From NCBI GenBank assembly GCA_030704615.1, contig CM060732.1, forward strand, positions 58,635,053-58,695,052: DNA of 60,000 nt, in the 5' to 3' direction. The translations under genes were made by a program, and so were the position numbers. Numbering within the stretch: the first letter of the stretch is position 1; each line of letters opens with the position of its first letter. Under the pieces are notes generated by a model. The model made no database searches. It saw nothing but the letters and a program-made list of their open reading frames with translations, and was not told where the DNA came from. Below are positions 9,868 through 20,600 of the stretch, piece by piece. The DNA comes from Takakia lepidozioides. Taxonomy: Eukaryota; Streptophyta; Takakiopsida; Takakiales; Takakiaceae.

Positions 9868-12440
9868 TCATACAACTCAATAAAAATTATCCAAATGTCA
9901 CAAGCCTCATGTGAATGATTCTTGATGTTTATCGATTCTAATTAGCTATACTCATGATTGAAGCCCAAAACTCGTTAGTATAAACATGTAGGCACCACAA
10001 CACCCATACATATATAAGCAGTTAAATACATTCCATCAATTCACTTAACACATATACCTTGACCAACTAAATATGGTCTAAAAACATGTCTAGATAGCAT
10101 TTTCAGTGGTAACTAATAGTCAAGGTAGTCATACTAGATAACAAGTTTTAAGCAGCTAGCTTAACAAACCAATGTTTTGAGGTCCATTAGTTTAAGACGA
10201 GCTCTTGTCAATCAAGAGCAGAAAAGGTGACATAAGATTTCAAACTCGTTTGCATACTAATTTTGGATTATGCTTGTAGTTTGTATGGGTGTGGCCTTCC
10301 AACTTCCTCTTTGAGACTGAGTAACCTGCATTGACTCTCCTCCACAAGTTCTGTAAAGCACATGGGATCAAAAATCATGTCATGGACATTGTAGACACAT
10401 TTTTTATTTTTTTATTTTTTTAATTTCATTCATACTTAATAAGTTGATAATTACATGATTTGAGCAACCAACATTTAGTGAGTGATAATGGCACAAACCG
10501 CCTCACTAGTGGTTGTGAGTTCAAACCACATGATCGATGTCATAAGGGTGTCCACTTTCCTATACAATATACAATCTATGAAATTGGTTATATTTACCAA
10601 ACGACTATTTTGTTTGTCAAGAATACTTATTTCAACCAATCTATGTAATTTACTCAAGAAATTACTAGAACTTTATAAGAGAGTGTTTTCATGCATAGTC
10701 TAATGGCATTGAGAAAAATTTCCTGAGCTGTATCTCATGCAAATTACACCCTATGATATATGTGATATTTGGATGTTTCTCTAGTATGATCATCTTTCGA
10801 ACACCCATACTTCCCCTATATCATGGAAGTTGACCGTCTAAAAGATCAATAGAGTTTATAAGTATCACTATTTTGCAAGGTCAAAGGGTGTTGGAGTAGC
10901 ATTTACTAGACTCTAGCATGCTAGCCATCCTATCAATGCATTTTTATATCCGCAGTGAATAATTCCATTCTGCTATCATGTTTTCAATGCTTAAGATATG
11001 AATGTATATATAAATGTGTCTGGGAGTGCCAGTGTCCGACAAAGTGTTTATTTATTGAGTTTCTGAACCACTAATTTCACATTGAAACTACAAAGTATTG
11101 TTCCTCACAAATCCTTACTAATGGTGGTAAGAGTTTGTTTCAATCTTTTATAATTTCCATTAAAAACTAGCAACTTCCTCAATTTCTCATATTAGTACTT
11201 GATCTTTTGAGAACGGTTATCTTCACAATTTGTCGTGGAAATTGTATAAACTACAACAAGCTGCTCATGTGTTTTGTTTACAAATAAACTTCGATTCAGA
11301 CACGATATAAGTGGCTGGATGCCCCTTGAAGATACGGACTGCGATCTCAATGTGAATTAGCTAGAAAAACTAGACAAATTACCATGGACAAGTTTTTGAG
11401 GATGTGGGCATCCTCCTCAGCTGTATCCATGACGGGGATAGGGTGGGGAGGGGGATAGAGCGAGGCCACCCTAACAAGAGAACAACACCTAAGAGACTTA
11501 AAGTAGATTGTCACCAAGAGGACGAAACGACACTGGTAGATCTCAAAGGGTAGCAAAACCTCGACACCAATATATCTGAAAAGGTTCGTGATCCGGGTAA
11601 GTAAATAAGCTAAAATTTTCACATTTACAGTATTTAAATTTTTTATTACAATTTTATTTTTACTTAAAAAAAGAGAAACACCCGGGAGCTGCGACCGCTC
11701 AATCAAATCACGATCCTACATTTCTGTTTTATTCTATTTTTTGTTTTTTTCTAAAAAAGGTCCCCTCTTATCTTTAAAAAATCAAAAATCAAAAGCTCAA
11801 AATTGCACTAATATAATTTATCTGATGGACTAATATTATTAAGAGAATTTACGTCATTAACCTAATTTTGGTTGGAAGCCTCCACGTGAATGGCACAATG
11901 CATGCCTACCACGATGCACCAAAATGAAATACATGGCTGTGGATGAACAATGTATGGATGCGGTAACCAGAGCACGAAGTTGCATGAGGCCCAATGGCAG
12001 AATGTCCTTCCTTGGCCACCTTTCTCACAACAATCTTTCTGTTTCGATATTTAAACTCTAGATTATTTTTGTTTTTTAGAACAGGGGGATGGTAGCATTG
12101 GAAATTTTACTTAAAAGGGTAAGGAAAAAATAACCTTACAAGGAGCCATAAGGCAGATTACTGAGGTACCACTCCAATCGAGCCTAAAGTGGAACCAAGA
12201 CAAAGATAAAGGATCATGGAGGAAAGTTTACAAACTAAGATGAAGAGGAACCAGGCTAAATGCAAGAGCTTTGGTTAAGCTCTTTTATTATCACCAGAAG
12301 ACAAGGAAGCTAGACATCCAATCATAGCAAGAGCAAGGAAAGAAGGATCCGAGAACCAAACAGCTCTAACTACGAACTACCATTTTTTCTCTTAGGAGCC
12401 TCAAAGCTAAGCTGGGCCTTGGATTTTCCTTTCCTAGCAC
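9868..12440. other. AT-rich intergenic DNA with one SINE-like patch
   Basis: No gene recognised. Around 10470-10560, GTGGTTGTGAGTTCAAACCA resembles a pol III B box preceded by an A-box-like TTAGTGAGTGATAATGG, as in tRNA-derived SINEs. The spacing is loose and the 3' end is unclear. A weak frame at 11347-11706 has no recognisable domain. Confidence 0.3.
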
Positions 12441-12599
12441 CACTACGCTTGTGCCTCCAGTTTACTTCGGTATCTTCCGCCTTTGCTTAGTGCTGGTTGA
12501 GCTGCCAACAGGCAAGGATGGAGTCTTCCCACACAGTTCTTGTGTCCGAAATTCTTCTGCAGAAAATGAAGTCCTTCCCCCAAGATTTCTTGAAGGAGG

Positions 12600-12790
12600 C
12601 AAGCAACTGGGTTCTCCTATTGCTGCTACACCCTGGAAAGAGCTGAAACAGGAACCGACCATGATTTGCGAGCTTCAGACCTAAGGTCTGAGTGAGCTAA
12701 AAACAACATTCTCTGCAACGCTTTTGATATACCACAAAGCATCTCATTTTCCATATCTACCAGAGAATTATCCCTCGTAATGATTCCTGA
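12600..12790 (-). other. Coding-like fragment of unknown origin
   Basis: On the minus strand about 50 codons read as a coherent helical segment: NSLVDMENEMLCGISKALQR, then MLFLAHSDLRSEARKSWSVP. Its amphipathic pattern looks like real protein, but I cannot assign it. It sits just upstream, on the opposite strand, of an L1-type LINE fragment and could be part of a LINE ORF1 or of a retro-copied host gene. Confidence 0.25.
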
Positions 12791-12879
12791 ACAGGACAAG
12801 AACAGTGAATAATTCCATTCTTGACATTGAGCAACAAGACAGAAAAAGAGGAGTCCAAATTAGAAGACCAGAAAGAGTA

Positions 12880-13965
12880 TAAGGCCCTTGTTCGGAACTT
12901 CATATGGGGGACCACCAGGTCTGACCAGACTCGTAGGGCTCTTGTTAGCTGGACTCAGCAAAAGAAATGGTGGCCTGGGAATCATTGACCCTTAGGCTCA
13001 GATTTGTGCCTTATTGGCAAAGTGGGTTCCCCGGGTTTTTAAATACCTTTCTTCCCCGTGGAGTCTGATAGTTAGATATCATATTCTCAATGTTTGTCCC
13101 AAAACTTCCAATCTGTGGCAGCCCTCCATTCGCTGGATTGTACAAGGGGTTCTTCTAACTCCAGTGTTTCCACCACTGGCTCGGCTGCCTGGCGTTCTAT
13201 TTGGAAAGCTTGGATTTTTAATGAGAGATTTCATGGCTCAATATTGTCTGAAGCAAGAAAAGCGTGGCAGGTGTTGGGGTTAGCTGTTTACAGATGCAGC
13301 CATAGAAGGCGATCTCAACTTCTCGCCGAATTTGATAGCTCCTGGGGCAAAGGGGGCTGCAATCTGCACCAGAAAATCTGCCTCGGGGATTTACTAGAAC
13401 GACGACATCCCACCAAGCTTGCAGCTCTCTCAACACTAAGCAATCCCCCTTGGTGGGTGAGGAGCCTGAAGTCAATTGGAAGCACCGTAATTCCATTAGG
13501 AAAGGCAAATCCAAGATTAAGATCTCTTTTGACAATTTTGCCTCGAAGTAGAGATGCCCCTTATTTTCCTTGCCTGGTTTTCCTTCTTGGAGAACTTTTG
13601 ATCTGCTCTCCTTGTTTCTATCGGGATCTATGCATTCTCTGTTTCCATCTAGGCCCTTTCCATTTAGCCTTATGTTCTGCTGCTCTTGCTGTTGTCTTCC
13701 GTGCTAGGGACTTCGTGCACAAGCAAGACTTGTTCTCTCCTGGCTCCCGTGTTGCTAGGCTTCTTTCCCCTCATTTTACTCCCCCTTGTCACGTAGCGGT
13801 GCCTTCCTTGATCAGCCTTACGGCACCCTTTAGAGGTTATTTTTTCCTCTCTGTTTCATCTGGTTGCTCTTCCATTTACCTGTTGTATTTCTTGGACTTT
13901 CAGTCCCTCTCTATAAAATTTTAAGGCCACTGTCCCTCTTCCATTAAAAAAGAAAGAAAAAAAGA
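12880..13965 (+). mobile_element. L1-type LINE 3' half (RT C-terminal region), degenerate
   Basis: Across two frames the plus strand reads NFIWGTTRSDQTRRALVSWT, then RNGGLGIIDP, then ICALLAKWVPRVFKYLSSPW. This is the plant L1 C-terminal pattern: F-WG, LV-W, GGLGI, then ALLAKWxxR. At least one stop and one frameshift break it. A 276-codon frame at 13094-13924 belongs to its 3' tail and has no host-like domain. The end is marked by an A-rich tail at about 13945-13965. This differs from copies A-D, which have no poly(A) tail. Confidence 0.75.
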
Positions 13966-14051
13966 GACACCATTGGAAATACAATCCGTGCAACAGCCCT
14001 GCCCAAAATCAAATTAAGTTATGGAGTTGTCCGGGGCAGATGGCTATAATC

Positions 14052-14373
14052 TAGTGTTGTACGGGTCCAGGTTTTGGCTCGGGTACCCGCCGGTCGCGGT
14101 TACCCGGATCCATACCCGTACTTGTGTAATCTCAAAAAACCCAACCCTAGATCCGAGTTCATTTCTGAAATGAACCCGGATCCAGACCCACTTGCTACGT
14201 CCAGAACACGTTAAACCTGCTACCTGTGGGCCAGTATAGCGGGTCAGGGTCCTGGTTTTAACTTTCAATAGACAAATATATATACGGACCCGGATTTTCC
14301 AAATTTCAAAAACCCGGATCGGGACCGCCGTTACCCCCTACCCGGCCGTAAAGGCACAACCTGCACAACACTC
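14052..14373. mobile_element. Non-autonomous hAT-like element, 322 bp
   Basis: Ends are TAGTGTTGTACGGGT on the left and, read inward from the right, GAGTGTTGTGCAGGT. It is flanked by 8-bp duplications CTATAATC (14044-14051 and 14374-14381). Imperfect terminal repeats beginning NAGTGTTG with an 8-bp duplication are typical of hAT transposons. The interior is GC-rich (GGATCC, CCCGG repeats) and non-coding. It lies about 325 bp upstream of the proteasome gene's start codon. Confidence 0.85.
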
Positions 14374-14697
14374 CTATAATCCAGGATTCCAAGCCGGAGC
14401 CCTAGCATATTATGGAATCTTCGTGACATAACCTTTTCCGATCCAGGAGGTCCCTGAAAATACAAGACACTTTACCGGCATGTTATTAACTTATGACCTA
14501 CAACAAATATCCCAATAAATATACGCTGATCCGAATCGTGAATGGTTGAAGCTATAATCTTACCGTCCATTTATAGTCCGGTCGTTGGTGTGGTTGCGGG
14601 GAGGGTGGTGGTTACACACACACACACGGAGAGACGGTGCTGTGCTTCTGCATTCTGCCACATCACTGCGCCATCTCAATTCTCGTGCTCCTCACCT

Positions 14698-17600
14698 ATG
14701 TCTGTAAGCAACTGAACTCTTACTTCGTTCAATACTTTTGGTGTCAATTTCATCATTCCATCTCTTGCATGTATGTCGTCACAAAGTATATGATTTTAAA
14801 CCTTCCCAAGCATCTCAGTTTCAAGGTTTCTTGAAGGTTGCTCGTTATAACTCGTGCAATAGAGGTAGAGGGGAAGGGGGAGGGAAGATGGAAATCTCCC
14901 AGTTGACTCGGTATGGTAGTCATCCATGCAGTACGGTCACCGTGTTTATAATGTCGTGGATATCTGATTTCCTCTCGGATTATCTAATATCCTACCAAAT
15001 CTTCATAATTAGGTCTTTCCACTTTTTAATGCATCCTCGGACACCGCCCTTTTTATTTACGGGCTCATGATGGTCAATGCTGGCGACAGATTACAGCCTA
15101 CAATGGGAGTGCCTTGATTGCCATGGTGGGCAAGAACTGTTTTGCGATAGCTGGCGATCGTCGCCTCGGTGTACACTTCCAGACAATCGCCTGTGATTTC
15201 GAGCGCATTTTCAAGATTCACGAGAAGCTCTACATTGGCCTCTCTGGCCTTGCATCTGATGTGCAGACTATGTAAGGACATCTTCAATCATGGAAGTGTG
15301 TTATGTAATAGAGAAAGGGGCTGTGAGGATGTTGATCGTGTCATTGTCCAGGATAGCATAGTACCAACCAAAACAGTTCATAAACTGTGGCGACAGATGT
15401 GCAAATGACGAAAATCACTGTGAGCGTGACCTCAAATCCTTGAACCATGACGTGGGGCTTGTGGGGTGCAATGCAGGCAACAACGACTACAGTTCCGGCA
15501 CAAGCTGTACAAGCTGCGTGAGGAGCACAATATGAGGCCCGAGACTTTTGCTAGCCTTGTTTCTGCAATGCTATATGAGAAGAGGTAGCCATTTTGGAAG
15601 ATGTCCTTATGACAGAGAGACAGACAGACAGGTAGAACTGACTGTCATTGACACATGGAAAAGAACAGATGCATGTAGCATCATATCACAGGGAGATAGG
15701 TTTGCTTAATATGACCAGAATTAGATAGCCCTGGAGCTGTTGTTCTCCTCTCTCCCCCTCCAAAGTTCCGGGTGCTGGCCCTATGGCCACAAGGCTACGG
15801 CAAACAATGTCTCGTGAGTACATTCTCTCTCTCTAAACTGGGCGAGGTCTATGGCCACAAAGCTACGGCAAAGAACGTCTTATGAGTACATTCTCTTTTT
15901 ATGGATCTGCATCTCATGACTTGGACACGCCTTGGATTGTTGATTGCAGATTTGGACCATACTTCTGTGAGCCTATCATAGCAGGGCTCAATGATGATGG
16001 GACTCCCTTCATTTGCAGCACCGATTTGATTGGAGCCAAGTAATTGCTCCTTACCCTTGGTTATTCATTTCATTTCAGAGTACCAAATCCTTCAGTTACA
16101 CGACGTTCAGGCTCTGCACACTTAGGGACAGATTGTCCGTCCAAGCAGCAGACGGACAATCTGTCCCTAAGTGTGCGGAGCCTGGACGTCGTGTAACTGA
16201 AGGATTTGGTACTATGATGGTTTACCAATCCTTAAAGTTTACACAAGACGAGCAAAATCTACACAGGGGGTAACTGTCCCCCCTTTGCAGAACGGTTGGC
16301 CGTCCAGGAGCAATCTTAAGCTACCTAGACGACAAACAATTCACATGCAAAGGGCTGGCTTGCGGCTGGGCACTTTCAACTTCTCAGGGCTGACTAATCA
16401 AAGGAAACAACTCGGAGTGGGACAAGTTCTTCGGGCTAATGATATTCACATCTGTGCTGGGCAAGAGACATGGGAAACGCCGGATAAACTGGTTGGAGAT
16501 GTCAATGGTTATAAATGGGCGGGTAAGATGTGTACTCTCTCAAGGCAGCCTCTGCCAAACGCGGTCAGAAAGGGGTTGGATTATTAGTCCGTGATTTCTT
16601 GTTTGACAATTGTGAAATTATCAACAAGGGTTCAAGGTATGAGCATAGTATCGGGCTAAAACTGAAACTGAAGGGCGGCGTGGGGTTGTGTTTACATGCC
16701 CACAGAGGGGACCCTTAGTGCTGACGCAGACAAAGCCTTCGAAGATGTAAAGCTAGACTGTGCTTCGTTCCTTGCCAAAGCTATTGGGTGACTTCAATGC
16801 CCGGGTGGGCAAAGGTCTCCATCAGGTTGATGTCATTGGGCCTTATGGTGAGTATGAACCAGCGTTGGCCGGGTATAGCACTTTACCTCGGCTAGTGAGT
16901 TGGTTACCACCCTGGTTAGTAGGTATACATAACCGCATACAAGGTATTTTTACAAAACAGAGCAAATAGATAACCGTCCGTTGGGAGGTGAGTATGTATA
17001 TGTATATGTACCCTATATTAAGGTTAGCACTACCCGGATTAGTAAGGCGTTTTGACCACCCCTAGAGCGGTTGCAGTATAGGACACGTTTCTCCTCACAC
17101 AACGCAACTGCATTGATTGCCATGATTGCCTTCCTCCTCACACACAACGCAGCTTCATTGATTGCATACCTCACTATTGGCAACTTTTGCAAGAGGTGTG
17201 CTCAGTACGTATAATTTATTGCTATGTTAAATGTTAGCCAACTTCCCTCTTTGATTTTCTTCCTTTCTTGCTGTAGTCATTTTATTTGTCATTGTGGATA
17301 AATCTTTCATGTACTTGGAACATTTTGGCATTATCTATTTATTACTCATCTTTATTAAAGGTTCATTTGAATGTCATGTGGGAATTGATTATTTTTAACA
17401 AAAATCATTAAGAAATACAAGTGTCCATTCAATATATTATATGTAACCGCCAATTGCATATATATCCGCCAATTTTAGGACACCTCTAACCGTCCTATTC
17501 ATAACCGTCGAAATTTGAAGAATTTTGTAGAATAGATAATCGGTGGATATATTAAAATAAAAAAACTATCCTTATACATAACCATGGAGTGTGTCCATCC

Positions 17601-20600
17601 CAAAAATATTGAAATAACCTTAACCGGCGGATATGTAAAATTATTATAACCGGCCAACACTGGTATGAACTCTAATAGCAGACGGTTACTTAACTGTATG
17701 GAAGAGCTTCAACTTTTGACCTTGAATAATAGGACAAAAGGTGACCAAGTGCAGTGGACTCGTAAACTGGGAACGTTCCATTGTGGATTACATCATAATG
17801 GACAAAAATTTGTTTCCCCAGAGTGCCAATGCGTTGATCAACAGAACTGATATTGGTACCTCTGACCACTTCTTGGTTTGGACTGAGATCAAAAGGCGTT
17901 TTCCCAACACCAAAAGATCTGTGAAACGTTCGATTCAGAAGTGGCGCATAGAAAAATTCCATAATGAAGAGGTCAAGGCTGAGTATGTATAGGCCTTGCA
18001 AGATGCTCTCCCTCATTTTGTCCACTCGCTCCAAGACCTTCAGTCTCGCTCTGACAATGCAAGAAATGGAGTCGAAAGAGCAGTGGATTCTTGGGGGAGT
18101 TTCGTCTCTGTGGTTGACAAGATCATTGGGAGGAAACTAATTGCGGTAGAGCTGTTAATTGGTGGACCAATGAGATTAAACTCAAGATAGCTGAGAGACG
18201 AGTCATTTATAAAGAGTGCTGCAATTTGGAAACCAACAAAGAATTGTGGGCGAGGTACTATCAGATCTGTAAAGATATCAATCAGCTTGAAGGGCTCAGA
18301 AGAGATTATACTGGGACAAGTTATACAGTGCAATAACCACCATGGTGGTATTGACAAGAGATTCTGGTTGGCTCTTCAGCGTTTGTACAAGCCGAAAAGT
18401 TGTCAGCAAGTACGTAGACTACTAAGGGTGCAGTGGTGACTTCATTGGTTGACATTGTCAAAACCTTTGAAACCCACTACAGTATCATTGGCAGAACTTC
18501 TAGGTCTAACAGTGAGGGGTCCTCTGATGAATGGAAGGACACGGTTGGTAAAACTATTCCTATGATTCAAAACAGCCATGATGAAGTGGAGTATATTTCA
18601 AAGGCCTACAACGCTCCCATTAGTTCTTCTGAGATTGTGGAAGCAATTGAACATCTAAATGGATGTAAAGCAGGTGGTCCTGATGGCATAGTCAACGAGC
18701 TTATCAAGCACGGTGGCGATCCCATGATAGAGGCCCTAGTTCTCCTCTTTAACCTTATCTAGAAGACTGAAATGATCCTCTTTCACTGGGGACAGGGGGT
18801 CATTGTCAATCTACATAAGAAGGGTGACAGAGAAGACCCGGGGAACTACCGTGGCATCATGCTTCTCAATGCTGTTGGCAAGATATTTTGCAGAGTTATA
18901 AGTACTCGTCTCGAGGTTGATCTGGAATCTAGAGGTGGTTTTTTCACGAAGGCCAAGCTGGCTTTCGGCAAAACAGTGGCTGTGTGGATCATATCTTCAC
19001 TCTAAGCCAGATTAGCCAGGGAAGGAAAAAAGAAGGGAAACCCACTTATGTTTTTTTTTTTGGATGTCAAAAAGCCTTATGACACAGTGTGGAGTGGTCT
19101 ATGGCTCCGCTTCTGGTCTTGCGGGATCAAGATGCGGAGAGTTGTCCATAACTTATATGCTCACACCAAAAGTTGTGTCACTGTCAATGGACAGAAGTCT
19201 TCTTTGACATAGACCAAGGTGTAGCTCAAGGATGTCCCCTCTCCCCTCGGCTCTTCAATGTTTTCATCAATCAACTCCTCGAGGATGTGGAACGTGAGGG
19301 ATTTGGGTTAAGGGTGGGTCATGCCACAGTTCCTGCCCTTATGTTTGCGGATGACTTCGCAGGCATAGGGGAGATTCCTTCCAACCTCCAGGAATTGATT
19401 GATTACATGAAGAGAAACTTTGATCTTTGGGGGCTAGAGGCTAATGTCAGTAAATGTGCAGTGGTGGCATTCAACGACAGAGGAGAGGGAGGAAGTGATC
19501 TTAAGTGGAGGGTAGCCAAGAGATTCCAATCCTCTATTCCTACACATACCTGGGCGTTGATTTTTCCTCCCACTGTAACTGGGATGCACATATCCCGAAA
19601 GTTGTTCAAAGTGGCAAGGGCAAAGCGCTGAGTCTCACTAAATTTTTCCACTGCAGAGGGATTAACTCTAAGGTCAAGAAAACCTTGCTTTGTCACGTTA
19701 TTAGACCTGCCTTGGAGTACGCATCTGTTGTGTGGGTTGATAACTCCAACCAGGCTAAGTCTCTAGAATCCATTCAAGTGGGGGTGCTTAAGGAGTGCAT
19801 GTCAGCATGCTCCAAAACATGTTCGGGGTGAGTTTGGCATCCCTTCCTTAAGCTCCCGACGAGATGAATTCAAGGTCAGATGGTGGCGTCAGTTGCAACA
19901 CGTCCAACACCAGATATCCTAAGTTGATCGACTCTATATCTTGGAAACAGGACTGCCCTGTCAAACAGGCTAAGTCCTGGCAGAAGAGAGTAGAAGAGAT
20001 TCTCAAGGATCTGAATCTGGACCCGCAAGTCTTGACCCTGCTGGATAAATCTGACTTAGAGACTGTAGTGTCCAAAGCCATGTCGGTTACCAGAAAATTG
20101 TCTGCTGGAAATGTTAGGCAAAAAACTTCCCTGAACCTGTTTCCAGTCTGTGACATGTGGGAGGACCTCAAGGGTCTACCCACTCTCGGCACCAGACTGA
20201 AATTTAAACTCAGGGCAGGAAGCCTACCTTTGAACAGTGAAGCAGAGAGGAAAGGGAGAGTGCAATTGCCCGTTGTATGGGCAACCCGAAGACAATATTC
20301 ATTTTCTGATTCACTGCTCTCACCAGAGAGACGCTCTCCTCCAATCTATCAAGAGAATTGTGCCTGTACCTATGTAGACCAACTTTGAAAGTCTCGAGGC
20401 TGAGCCAAAAGCCCAGGCCATTCTGAGGCCTAGTTACTAGACAAACCACACACAACAGATTGATGCTTGTGTGAAGGGATTTCTAGTGGATATCTGGAAA
20501 ACCCACATCAATGTTCTTTATCAAGGTAAGTCTTACTACCGACGTCAGCCCCTGACAGAGGTAGGTTCTGTCCCTTTGTTTTCCGCTCAAACTGGGCGCG

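Noticed and set aside
10475-10560. tRNA gene suggested by GAGTTCAAACCAC
   Set aside because: Acceptor and D-arm pairing are absent; kept only as a SINE-like patch.
13094-13924. 276-codon plus-strand frame as a host gene
   Set aside because: It continues an L1-type LINE fragment into its 3' tail and has no host domain.
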